Of a DNA stretch of 64,000 nucleotides, positions 53,371 through 64,000 are shown one piece after another; the first letter of the stretch is position 1; every line of letters begins with the position of its first letter. The stretch covers positions 1-64,000 of the forward strand of contig JAFEMH010002556.1 in assembly GCA_022495995.1 (NCBI GenBank), given 5' to 3'. The notes below the pieces were generated by a model. That model was not told the origin of the DNA. It was given only the letters and a program-made list of their open reading frames with translations, and searched no databases. The translations under genes and the position numbers were made by a program. This DNA is from Adenophora triphylla var. japonica. Its lineage: Eukaryota > Streptophyta > Magnoliopsida > Asterales > Campanulaceae.

Positions 53371-53894
53371 TTTCTTGTAGTGACTCGTTTTACGAGGCAT
53401 TCCGGGTGAACACTAACGTTCTTCCCGGCGTGTAACGTGACCTCCGAACCCAAATCTCTTATCTCGGGCATTTTTCAAAATTTTGGCCCTTAAAATAAAA
53501 ATGGCGTGGCGACTCCGTGTTTTTTCTTTCGATTGATTTTCAAAGAAAAGAAAAACAACCAATCTTTCGGAAAAATGGAAACCAACATCGTTACAGTAGT
53601 GTTATGTGTCGTGTGTATACATGGGACAAATCACTTCCCCTCAAGTTTCCATTAAATCGAAATGACCCGAAAGTTCTTATGAAGTACTCCCTCCATCTCG
53701 GTTTAATGTTCTTAGTTTGACTTTGCACGGGAATTAAGAAAAGGTAAATGTTGTGAGTATGAAAAGTAAAGTAGGAGAGAGAAAGTGGGTAGAACGTTTT
53801 TGTTGTGAGAATGACAAGTGGGTTCCATTGTCCATTTTAAGTAATAAAGCAACTAAAAACCTTAATCTGGGACAGACTAAACACTACAAGGAAA

Positions 53895-54235
53895 ATCGAT
53901 TTTAGCTACGGCAAATTTCGTAGCTAAATCGTGTTTAGCTACGGATTTGTTCCGTAGCTATTCCGTGGGTGCAGGTTTGTCGCTAAATTGGGCGTCGCTA
54001 TTTTGTAGCTATTTTAGAGACGGATATGTCCGTCTCTAATTTAGAGACAGATATGGCCGTCTCTAAATTAGAGACAGATATGTCCGTCTCTAAATTAGAG
54101 ACAGATATGTCCGTGTCTAAATTAGCTACAAATATGAGCGTCTACGGATTAGCGACAGATTTTCCGTCTCTATTTAAATTCTCATTTTATTTTCGAACCA
54201 TTTTAGCGACGGATATTTCCGTGGCTAAATTGACA
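53895..54235. repeat. CACTA-2 left subterminal repeats
   Basis: TTTAGCTACGG near the tip, then several TTAGAGACAGATATGTCCGT units about 30 bp apart; these create a repetitive plus ORF that is not a gene. Confidence 0.85.
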
Positions 54236-54268
54236 AAAAAAATTTAAAAAAAATATACTAATATATTT

Positions 54269-54332
<64 letters not shown>

Positions 54333-56057
54333 TAGTATATATTTTTAAATATATATTAAATCAGCCCCTTGATTTTCTTATTCTCAAATCAATCCCTTAA
54401 TTTTTTTTATTTTCAAATCAGTCCCTTAATTTTATTAATTCTAAATCAGTCCTTGACAATTCAAAATTACACTTTGTCCCCCTCAACTTCTTTTCTGCCC
54501 AAATCCGTCCTCAATATTCACCACCAGCGACCACCGCCATCCACCGTGACCATTCACCACCGTCGACCATTCACCACCATCACACAACCACATCAAACCA
54601 CATACATTCACAATCACCATCAAAATAGAGATTGAAGATTCAAAAACGAAATCAAAACAAGATTGAAGAAACGATCAATCTCCTGCTGTCCATACCAATA
54701 ACCACCAGCGACCACGGCATCCCCGACCATTCACCACCATAACCGCCGCAGCCCCATCTACAATCAAAACGAAATCAAAACAGAGATGAAGAAACAATCG
54801 TGCGAAATCAAAACAGAGATGAAGAAACAATCGTGCGAAATCAAAACAGAGGGAGAGATGGAGTGTTTTCATACCAGATCTGTGGCGAAGACGGAATGCG
54901 AACCGTTGCCATCGCCGGAGACGAGAGAGGAAGAGGGAACGGTAGTGGAGGTTGTTTGTGTTTGTTGAAGGGAGAGAAATAGAGAGAGAAATAGAGAGAG
55001 TGACGGAGGGCGAAGGTCTCTGCATCTGATCTGTGAAGGCGCCGGCGACGGAAGGATTGAATGAAGAAGACGGTGAGGCTGGGGAGAAACCGTGTCTGTA
55101 ATTTCAATTTTCAAATGAAGAGAGAGAGAGAGAGAGAGAAATGAGAAGAGAAATAGGGAGAGGGAGTAAATGGGTTTGTGTGGAAGTAATATGGACCGTT
55201 TGATTTAAGTTATGAATGGTCGGATCTTGCTTTGGCCCATAATCCTCGTGAAATTTTAAAATCCAATCAAACAATGCCACATCACATGTACTTATATTTA
55301 TTTCACACTATATTATACACTAACTAAAATATTTATGTCTAATATTAAGAATAATAATATTTATTATTAATAATATTTATTAATAAATTATTAATTATAT
55401 AATTAATTAATTAATATTAATATTAATTATATAATCAGTAATAATATTAATATTAATTATATAAACACTAATAATATTAATAATAGTATTAATAATAACT
55501 AGTAATTTTTATTATTTTTTATTGAATAGGAAAAAATATTTTAGATTTTTTTTATTACTGAAATTTACAAAAAGTTATCTATAATATTTACATGCTTTTA
55601 TTTGATTTACCCAAAATTTTAGTTATATTAGTATGCCTAATATCAAGAATAATAATATTATCATATAATTAGAAATAATACTTAATAATAAGACTAATAA
55701 TGATGTTATTGTTAATTATTCAATTATATAATTGAATATATTAATAGTTATTATTATATAATTAATAATAATATTATTATATAATTAATAATAATATTAA
55801 TAATAACTAGTAATAATACATAATATCAAAAATAATAATGTTATTAATTAATAATAATATTCATTAATTTAATTATTTTAAATTTATTAATAACAATTTA
55901 ATAATTTAAACTTCTAAGAAATATTAATATACCTAAGTAATAATTGATATTAATAAATTATAAAAAATACTTATTAACAATAACAATAATTTTATCTTTA
56001 AGGAAAATAGTAATTAGTAATAATACTTAATAATAAGACTAATAATGATGTTATTGT
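54236..56057. other. CACTA-2 interior: microsatellite, possible captured segment, AT-rich tract
   Basis: (AT)n at about 54272-54325, CCACCGTC/CACCACC-rich stretch (54520-54760), a duplicated GAAATCAAAACAGAG(G)ATGAAG block (54770-54860) and a GA-rich part to 55160; then TAATAATATT-rich sequence to 56057. The small ORFs here look compositional. A captured host 5' UTR is possible but unproven. Confidence 0.35.
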
Positions 56058-56780
56058 CAAAATGGTATACCGCTACCTCGTTTATTATTATTTTTTTCTA
56101 CATTTTAAATGACATTTAAAGTGTTTTTCATCTCTATGACTTTTCTCAAAATCCAAATGAAAATTGAGTTACAAATATGTGCCATTATTTAGGGTTTTTA
56201 GGATTTTATGTGTCCCGATCTTGTGAAAATGGTATACGGCTACCTCGTTTATTTTTTTTTAATTTTTTTCTACATTCTAAATGACATTTAAAGTGTTTTT
56301 CATCTTTATTACTTTCCTCAAAATCCAAATGAAAATTGAGTTACAAATATGTGACATTACCGATCTTGTAAAAATGGTATACGGCTACCTCGTTTATTTT
56401 TTTTTAATTTTTTTCTACATTCTAAATGACATTTAAAGTGTTTTTCATCTTTATGACTTTTCTCAAAATCCAAATGAAAATTGAGTTACAAATATGTGCC
56501 ATTATTTAGGGTTTTAAGGAATGTGTCCCGATCTTGTGAAAATGGTATACGGCTACCTCGTTTATTTTTTTAAACTTTTTTCTACATTCTAAATGACATT
56601 TAAATTGTTTTTCATCTCTATGGCTTTCCTCAAAATCCAAATGGAAATTGAGTTACAAATATGTGCCATTATTTAGGGTTCTTAGGGTTTTATGTGTCTT
56701 GATCTTGTGAAAATGGTATACGGCTATCTCGTTTATTTTTTTTTAAATTTTTTCTACATTCTAAATGACATTTAAAGTGT
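56058..56780 (+). repeat. Tandem repeat, about 168 bp, 4.4 copies
   Basis: AAAATGGTATACGGCTACCT starts at about 56058, 56226, 56371, 56539 and 56710; the second unit is short (145 bp). Units hold TCAAAATCCAAATGAAAATT and CATTATTTAGGGTTTT. Confidence 0.9.
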
Positions 56781-57385
56781 ATAGGATTTAGGGGTTAGGT
56801 ATAGGGTATAATGTATAAGGGTTAGGGTATAGGGTATAGGGTATAGGGTATAGGATTTAGGGTTTAGGGGTTAGGGTATAGGGTTTAGGGTTTAGGGTTT
56901 AGGGTATATGATTTAGGGTTTAGGGATTAGGGTATAGGGTTTAAGGTTTAGGATTTAGGGTATAGGGTTTAGGGGTTAGGGTTTAGGGTTTAGGGTTTAG
57001 GGGTTAGGGGTTAGAGTTTAAGGTTTAGGGTTTAGGGGTTAGGGTTTAGGGTATAGGGTTTAGGGTTTAGGGTTTAGGGGTTAGGGTTTAGGGGTTAGGG
57101 TATAGGGTTTAGGGTTTAGGTTATAGGGTATAGGGTATAGGATTTAGGGTTTAGGGGTTAGGGTATAGGGTTTAGGGTTTAGGGTTTAGGGTATAGGGTT
57201 TAAGGGTTAGGGTTTAGGGTTTAGGGGTTAGGGTATAGGGTTTAGGGTTTAGGGTATAGGGTTTAGGGTATAGGGTTTAGGGGTTAGGGTTTAGGGTTTA
57301 GGGTTTAGGGTTTAGGGTATAGGGTTTAGGGTTTAGGGGTTAGGATATAGGGTTTAGGGCTTAGGGTTTAGGGTTTAGGGTATAG
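56781..57385 (+). repeat. Degenerate telomere-type heptamer array (TTTAGGG)n
   Basis: About 600 bp of TTTAGGG mixed with TATAGGG and GGTTAGGG variants. Plant telomeres are (TTTAGGG)n on the G-rich strand. Position inside CACTA-2 shows that it is interstitial. Confidence 0.9.
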
Positions 57386-60300
57386 ACTAGAAAACAATAT
57401 TTTAGCCTTTGTTAATCAGTGGTTTTTTTTAGAAAAAGTTATAGAAAAAAAGATAGAAAAAAATTAAACAAATGAAAGTATATAGAAGAAAAGTCAAAAG
57501 AGGGACGGACTACCCTATATTTATTTTTTAGTTTTTTTAAAAAAAATATATTGACTAGAAAACAATATTTTAGCCTTTGTTAATCAGTGGTTTTTTTTAG
57601 AAAAAGTTATAGAAAAAAAGATAGAAAAAAACTAAACAAATGAAAGTATATAGAAGAAAAGTCAAAAGAGGGACGGACTACCCTATATTTATTTTTTATT
57701 TTTTAAAAAAATTTTATTGACTAGAAAACAATATTTTAGCCTTTGTTAATCAGTGGTTTTTTTTAGAAAAAGTTATAGAAAAAAAAGATAGAAAAAAACT
57801 AAACAAATGAAAGTATATAGAAGAAAAGTCAAAAGAGGGACGGACTACCCTATATTTATTTTTTATTTTTTAAAAAAACTTTTATTGACTAGAAAACAAT
57901 ATTTTAGCCTTTGTTAATCAGTGGTTTTTATTAGAAAAAGTTATAGAAAAAAAGATAGAAAAAAACTAAACAAATGAAAGTATATAGAAGAAAAGTCAAA
58001 AGAGGGACGGAATACCCTATATTTATTTTTTATTTTTTTAAAAAATTTTTATTGACTAGAAAACAATATTTTAGCCTTTATTAATCAGTGGTTTTTTTAG
58101 AAAAAGTTATAGAAAAAAGATAGAAAAAACTAAACAAATGAAAGTATATAGAAGAAAAGTTAAAAGAGGGACGGAATACCCTATATTTATTTTTTATTTT
58201 TTAAAAATTTTTATTGACTAGAAAACAATATTTTAGCCTTTGTTAATCAGTGGTTTTTTTTAGAAAAAGTTATAGAAAAAAGATAGAAAAAAACTAAACA
58301 AATGAAAGTATATAGAAGAAAAGTCAAAAGAGGGACGGACTACCCTATATTTATTTTTTATTTTTTTAAAAAAATATTTATTGACTAGAAAACAATATTT
58401 TAGCCTTTGTTAATCAGTGGTTTTTTTAGAAAAAGATATAGAAAAAAAGATAGAAAAAAACTAAACAAATGAAAGTATATAGAAGAAAAGTCAAAAGAGT
58501 GGACGGAATACCCTATATTTATTTTTTATTTTTTTAAAAAAATTTATTGACTAGAAAACAATATTTTAGCCTTTGTTAATTAGTGGTTTTTTTAGAAAAA
58601 GTTATAGAAAAAAGATAGAAAAAAAACTAAACAAATGAAAGTACATAGAAGAAAAGTTAAAAGAGGGACGGACTACCCTATATTTATTTTTTATTTTTTT
58701 TAAAATTTTTTTATTGACTAGAAAACAATATTTTAGCCTTTCTTAATCAGTGTTTTTTTTAGAAAAAGTTATAGAAAAAAAGATAGAAAAAAACTAAACA
58801 AGTGAAAGTATATAGAAGAAAAGTCAAAAGAGGGACGGACTACCCTATATTTATTTTTTATTTTTTATAAAAAAAATTTATTGACTAGAAAACAATATTT
58901 TAGACTTTGTTAATCAGTGGTTTTTTTAGAAAAAGTTATAGAAAAAAAGATAGAAAAAAAACTAAACAAATGAAAGTATATAGAAGAAAAGTCAAAAGAG
59001 GGACGGAATATCCTATATTTATTTTTTATTTTTTTAAAAAAAATTTTTATTGACTAGAAAACAATATTTTAGCCTTTGTTAATCAGTGATTTTTTTTAGA
59101 AAAAGTTATAGAAAAAAGATAGAAAAAACTAAACAAATGAAAGTATATAGAAGAAAAGTCAAAAGAGGAACGGACTGCCCTATAATTATTTTTATTTTTT
59201 TTAAAAAAATTTTATTGACTAGAAAACAATATTTTAGCCTTTGTTAATCAGTGGTTTTTTTAGAAAAAGTTATAGAAAAAAAGATAGAAAAAAACTAAAC
59301 AAATGAAAGTATATAGAAGAAAAGTCAAAAGAGGGACGGACTACCCTATATTTATTTTTTATTTTTATAAAAAAATTTTATTGACTAGAAAACAATATTT
59401 TAGCCTTTGTTAATCAGTGGTTTTTTTTAGAAAAAGTTATAGAAAAAAAGATAGAAAAAAACTAAACAAATGAAAGTATATAGAAGAAAAGTCAAAAGAG
59501 GGACGGACTACCCTATATTTATTTTTTATTTTTATAAAAAAATTTTTTATTGACTAGAAAACAATATTTTAGCCTTTTTTAATCAGTGGTTTTTTTTAGA
59601 AAAAGTTATAGAAAAAAGATAGAAAAAAAACTAAACAAATGAAAGTATATAGAAGAAAAGTCAAAAGAGGGACGGACTACCCTATATTTATTTTTATTTT
59701 TTAAAAAAATATTTATTGACTAGAAAATAATATTTTAGCCTTTGTTAATCAGTGGTTTTTTTAGAAAAAGTTATAGAAAAAAAGATAGAAAAAAACTAAA
59801 CAAATGAAAGTATATAGAAGAAAAGTCAAAAGAGGGACGGAATATCCTATATTTATTTTTTATTTTTATAAAAAAATTTTATTGACTAGAAAAGAATATT
59901 TTAGCCTTTGTTAATCAGTGGTTTTTTTAGAAAAAGTTATAGAAAAAAAGATAGAAAAAAAACTAAACAAATGAAAGTATATAGAAGAAAAGTCAAAAGA
60001 GGGACGGACTGCCCTATATTTATTTTTTATTTTTTATAAAAAAATTTTATTGACTAGAAAACAATATTTTAGCCTTTGTTAATCAGTGGTTTTTTTTTAG
60101 AAAAAGTTATAGAAAAAAAGATAGAAAAAAACTAAACAAATGAAAGTATATAGAAGAAAAGTCAAAAGAGGGACGGAATATCCTATATTTATTTTTTATT
60201 TTTTTAAATTTTTTTTATTGACTAGAAAACAATATTTTAGCCTTTGTTAATCAGTGGTTTTTTTTAGAAAAAATTATAGAAAAAAAGATAGAAAAAAACT

Positions 60301-60499
60301 AAACAAATGAAAGTATATAGAAGAAAAGTCAAAAGAGGGACGGACTACCCTATATTTATTTTTTTATTTTTTTAAAAATTTTTTATTGACTAGAAAACAA
60401 TATTTTAGCCTTTGTTAATCAGTGGTTTTTTTTAGAAAAAGTTATAGAAAAAAAGATAGAAAAAAACTAAACAAATGAAAGTATATAGAAGAAAAGTCA
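57386..60499 (+). repeat. 166-bp satellite, about 19 copies
   Basis: GACTAGAAAACAATATTTTA recurs at about 57386, 57551, 57717, 57887, 58052, 58214, 58381 and so on to 60385: 19 starts with mean spacing near 166 bp. Units are homogeneous and end TAAACAAATGAAAGTATATA. Confidence 0.95.
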
Positions 60500-60930
60500 A
60501 ATTTAGAGACGGATACTAAATCTGTCTCTAAAATTTAGAGACAGATGTTGAATCTGTCACTAAATTAGAGACGGATTCAAAAATCTGTCTTTAAATTAGA
60601 GACGGGTTAAAATCTGTCTCTAAAGTTTAGAGATGGATTCAAAAATCTGTCTCTAATTTAGAGACGGATTCTTAATCTGTGTCTAATTTAGAGACGGATT
60701 CTGAATCTGTCTCTATTTTAGAGACAAATACAAAACCCGTCTCTAAAATTTAGAGACGGAATCTGAATCCGTCTCTAAATTAGAGACGGATTCATATTCC
60801 GTCTCTGAATTAGAGACGAAAATTCCGTCTCTGAATTAGAGACGGAATCTGAATCCGTCTCTGATTTTTGGTTCTGTCGCCAAATTAGCTACAGATTTCG
60901 TCCGTCTCTTAATTTCCGTCTCTAAATCCG
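60500..60930. repeat. CACTA-2 right subterminal repeats
   Basis: Around 20 copies of TTAGAGACGGA and TCCGTCTCTAA or one-base variants, in both orientations. Confidence 0.88.
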
Positions 60931-60985
60931 GTTTTCCTTGTAGTGAAAAAGGAATGTAAAACCTTAAACTGGGACGGAGGTAGTA

Positions 60986-61728
<743 letters not shown>

Positions 61729-61928
61729 TGTTGGTGAGATAGTTTGTTTGTATAACTGTTGATAAGTAGTATATTATTAATGTTTATCTAAAGGTAGTAG
61801 TAGAGAGATAGGACTTTGTAAATATCTTGGGTATTTAACATTGCATAATACAGTGAGAAAACTATGTTTGGTTTTCTTCTCAAATACAGCCTTTGTCTTC
61901 TTCATGCTTTACCTGTGTGTGTTTAATA
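61729..61928 (+). mobile_element. Copia-3 5' LTR (start uncertain)
   Basis: TGTTGGTGAG at 61729 is a plausible LTR start, and the end is fixed by the primer site that follows, giving a short LTR of about 200 bp. The 3' LTR is outside the window, so this cannot be checked here. Confidence 0.5.
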
Positions 61929-61940
61929 TGGTATCAAAGC
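61929..61940 (+). promoter_or_regulatory. Copia-3 primer-binding site
   Basis: TGGTATCAAAGC, the initiator-methionine tRNA type of copia elements. Confidence 0.85.
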
Positions 61941-61953
61941 CTCTCTAGGAGCC

Positions 61954-64000
61954 ATGTCCGAAATCGATGTCAACACCGACAAGTCTAGTTCTTCTGGGAC
62001 CAAAGCTGATGACCTACCTCCCCCTCTTCCTCTAACCCTAAACATCCAATCATATCTCGGACATTGTCATCTTACCAATGACAATTATATGAATTGGCGT
62101 TCACTTTTCTTTACTGTCCTCACCACCTACAACCTCACAACCACTCTCACAAACACCACCCCTCCGCCGGAAAAACTACAGGACGGTACCAACAACCCAT
62201 GGTTTGCTCACTTCCGGCAAGCTTCTAGTCTTGTCCTAGGATGGATAAAGGCAACTGTCTCTGCCAAAATTCAAGCACGGGTAAATCCATGTGAGACGGC
62301 ACCGGCAGCGTGGATTCTTCTTGAGAAAAGGTTCGGAGGTAAATCTCGTATACATGTTCAGAAATTGAAAACAGAATTGAATGCCCTTGCTAAGAAATCT
62401 GATCAGTCCGTTGATGATTATGTTCAACATGCCATTTCTCTCTCCGAAGCCCAGCGTTAGCTAAGGTTTAGTGAAGTTATCTCCGACGAAGATCTTCAGC
62501 AGAGAATTGTCACTGGTCTAGGGCCGTCTTTCAAGGAGTTCATAACCTCCCAAAACAATCATCCTGCCGAGTCTCTCGATGACCTTCAGGATCTGCTACT
62601 TCAGGAAGAAGAATTGTTATCTCAATTTAATACCGTCTCACTTAACCCAACGAGTGCCTTAGTAGCGGATTCTTCGGGACAACAATCATCTTATAACCAC
62701 ACGGGCAGTGGTTACTCCCCAAATCAGAAGGGTCGCGGTCGAGGTTCAGCTCTTCGTCATGGTAATAAAGGCAACAACAAAAACCGTGGAGGTGGCCGAG
62801 GGGGCCGTGGCTTGTTGCCTACACCAACCAATCCGCCTGGCAGCGCATTTACCCCTCAACCGCATTACAGGCATCCAGCCCCTACTCCACGCCCTTTCAC
62901 TCCATACAGACCTCCGAATCCGTTCACTCACATGGAACAAGGTGCTTGTCAATTCTGTTTCAAGCATGATCATACAGCTCCTTTCTGTCCAAATCCAAGA
63001 AATTATGCTCTCTTCAGTCATCATAATCAGCCCGAAGATGTAAATGGTTTTGGATCTACCTCTATGGCTCCAACCTATGTGCTCGATTCAGGCCCCACAA
63101 ACCACATGACATCATCTACAGATGGGCTTTTCGTCTCTTCTCCATACACAGGTACCGATTCAGTTACCATAGCCAATGGTTCTTGAATCCCAATTGCTTC
63201 TATAGGTCATTCTTCTTTTTCTTTTTCTTTGCGTAATCGTAATATTGTCCTTCGTAATGTACTTCATGTTCCTACATTACATAAATCACTTATTTCTATT
63301 CGTCGGTTTTCTCTTGATAATAATTGTTTTTTTGAACTTGACGGATTTGGTTTTCGTGTGAAGGACAACATCACGAAGCAGATTATTCTCTCTGGCAATA
63401 GCTCAGATGGCCTTTACACTCCCTGCTTTGATTCTTCCGCTCGCACCAGTCCTCTAGCTCTTATTGGCGAACGTGCTTCTCCTACTACTTGGCATGCTCG
63501 TCTAGGTCATCCATCTCATCAGGTTTTCAAGTCATTAGTCAATAAAGTCCACATTCCTGTTAGTGGATCTGTGTCTAAGTCTGTTTGTCATATTTGCCCT
63601 TTAGGCAAATCAAGTCAATTACCTTTTGTCGCTCGTAATTTTCATTCTAGAGAACCTCTAGCTCTTTTGCATTTGGATGTATGGGGACCTTCCCCTGTTA
63701 TGTCTAAGAATAGTTATCGTTTTTATTTAAGCATTGTTGACGATTTTTCTAGGTTTGTATGGCTATTTCCTCTCTTTCGCAAATCAGATGTGTTAGATGT
63801 TTTTGCAACATTTAAACTTCAAATAGAAAATCAATTAAGTCTCAAGATTGCTTCCATTCATACGATAAAAACGATACAAACTGATGGGGGAGGTGAATTT
63901 ATAAATCGTCAGTTTTCTCTCTTTCTTAAAACTCATGAGATCCGTCACCAGTCCACGTGCCCTTATACACCACAACAAAATGGCACAGTGGAACGGAAAC
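61954..64000 (+). pseudogene. Copia-3 gag-protease-integrase, two in-frame stops, cut by window end
   Basis: One reading frame from ATG 61954 to the window edge, broken only by TAG 62458-62460 and TGA 63184-63186. The gag part has a UBN2-like domain (NYMNWRSLFFTVLTTYNL; AAWILLEKRFGGKSRIHVQK). It is followed by an RGG-rich segment (GRGGRG) and a CCHC knuckle CQFCFKHDHTAPFC (near 62947). Protease: YVLDSGPTNHMTS, with Pro in place of the usual Ala/Thr after Gly. Integrase: WHARLGH and CHICPLGK zinc ligands, LHLDVWGP, QTDGGGEF and NGTVERK, with 35 residues between the last two catalytic acids. The RT lies beyond 64000. The frame is otherwise well kept, so the insertion is fairly recent. Confidence 0.92.

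Larger units (their letters stand above)
48492..53382. mobile_element. CACTA-1: non-autonomous CACTA (En/Spm-like) transposon, 4.9 kb
   Basis: Termini are CACTACAAGAAAA and TTTTCTTGTAGTG, with a 3-bp duplication ACT (48489-48491, 53383-53385), the signature of the CACTA superfamily. Both ends carry many inverted and direct copies of TTTAGCGACGGA. There is no transposase frame. The interior has a Helitron-like insertion, a long heptamer array and a four-copy 168-bp repeat. Confidence 0.95.
29724..53595 (+). mobile_element. Tat-D: Ty3/gypsy Tat-type retrotransposon with RT-RNase H deletion
   Basis: The element has LTRs at 29724-31433 and 46821-53595 (the second split by CACTA-1), the primer site, gag, protease with G-patch, truncated integrase, two antisense genes, three tandem arrays in the 3' UTR and a polypurine tract. 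No 5-bp target duplication is visible (CATAT before, GTAGT after), so the ends may derive from recombination between elements. Without CACTA-1 the element is about 19 kb. Confidence 0.88.
46821..53595 (+). mobile_element. Tat-D 3' LTR, split by CACTA-1
   Basis: LTR sequence occupies 46821-48491 and 53386-53595; the intervening 48492-53382 is CACTA-1 with its ACT duplication. Relative to the 5' LTR there are about 170 extra bases around 47310-47475, rich in AAACACATTCAAACCCTAAA. TATA at 47129-47136, U5 block at 53501-53517, end CGTTACA at 53595. Confidence 0.9.
53882..60945. mobile_element. CACTA-2: non-autonomous CACTA transposon, 7.1 kb
   Basis: Termini CACTACAAGGAAAA and TTTTCCTTGTAGTG, duplication AAA (53879-53881, 60946-60948). 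Subterminal TAGAGACGGA/TCCGTCTCTA repeats at both ends. No transposase. Same internal order as CACTA-1: gene-like G/C-containing segment, TAATAATA tract, telomere-like heptamers, roughly 166-bp satellite. Confidence 0.95.
53687..60983. mobile_element. Stowaway-like MITE, split by CACTA-2
   Basis: It starts CTCCCTCCATCTCGG after TA (53685-53686) and ends GGGACGGAGGTAG before TA (60984-60985). The near-matching terminal inverted repeat and the TA duplication are those of Stowaway (Tc1/mariner) MITEs. Without CACTA-2 it is about 230 bp. No coding sequence. Confidence 0.82.

Noticed and set aside
54026..54247. Plus ORF repeating SVSKLETDM
   Set aside because: Subterminal TTAGAGACAGATATGTCC repeats of CACTA-2, not a protein.
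54675..55114. Ser/Pro/Arg-rich minus ORFs in CACTA-2 as captured host gene
   Set aside because: Composition-driven, overlapping in three frames, no recognisable domain. I leave capture only as a possibility.
56781..57385. Chromosome end (true telomere)
   Set aside because: The array is degenerate, short and enclosed by CACTA termini; ordinary sequence continues on both sides.

Overview
This is a nuclear DNA window from a flowering plant, made almost entirely of nested transposable elements. The evidence for a plant is the Ty3/gypsy Tat-type and Ty1/copia retrotransposons, the CACTA, Stowaway-like and Helitron-like DNA elements, the plant telomere-type heptamer TTTAGGG, and one clean exon of a Rab6/RABH-type small GTPase. 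No species can be named. The only host coding sequence I can support is that 89-bp exon at 61256-61344.

Left half (1-29256). The oldest layer is a minus-strand Tat element (Tat-A): LTR 27933-29256, primer-binding site 27913-27930, gag start 27479-26985, gag continuing at 2941-2370. A copia element (Copia-1, 2942-26984) sits inside that gag. A second Tat element (Tat-B, 6708-22772, target duplication AGTAG) sits inside the Copia-1 protease region. The 3' end and 3' LTR of a further plus-strand Tat element (Tat-C, 1 to about 2326) butts against the other end of the Tat-A gag.

Middle (29724-53595). A third large Tat element (Tat-D) carries gag, an unusual acidic and cysteine-bearing gag-protease spacer, protease plus G-patch and a truncated integrase, then an antisense gene region and 3' repeats. 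Its 3' LTR is split by a non-autonomous CACTA element (CACTA-1, 48492-53382), which itself holds a 165-bp Helitron-like element.

Right (53596-64000). A Stowaway-like MITE (53687-60983) is split by a second CACTA element (CACTA-2, 53882-60945). CACTA-2 contains a degenerate TTTAGGG array and about 19 copies of a 166-bp satellite. The RABH exon follows on the minus strand, then the 5' part of a second copia element (Copia-3) running off the window.

How it fits together. Tat-B keeps reverse transcriptase, two RNase H domains and integrase but has no room for gag-protease; Tat-D keeps gag-protease but has lost reverse transcriptase and RNase H. Both keep, downstream of pol, two genes on the opposite strand: an unspliced plant-mobile-domain-like ORF and a second, apparently intron-containing one. 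The most interesting signal I see is an 8-bp GC palindrome (CCG-NN-CGG, or GGCCGGCC in Tat-C) placed 23-25 nt upstream of the TATA box in all four Tat LTR families. The same palindrome lies 20-24 nt upstream of an AT-rich box in front of each antisense gene. This suggests that the antisense genes share promoter logic with the LTRs. Nearly all reading frames are broken, so most coding entries are given as pseudogenes.
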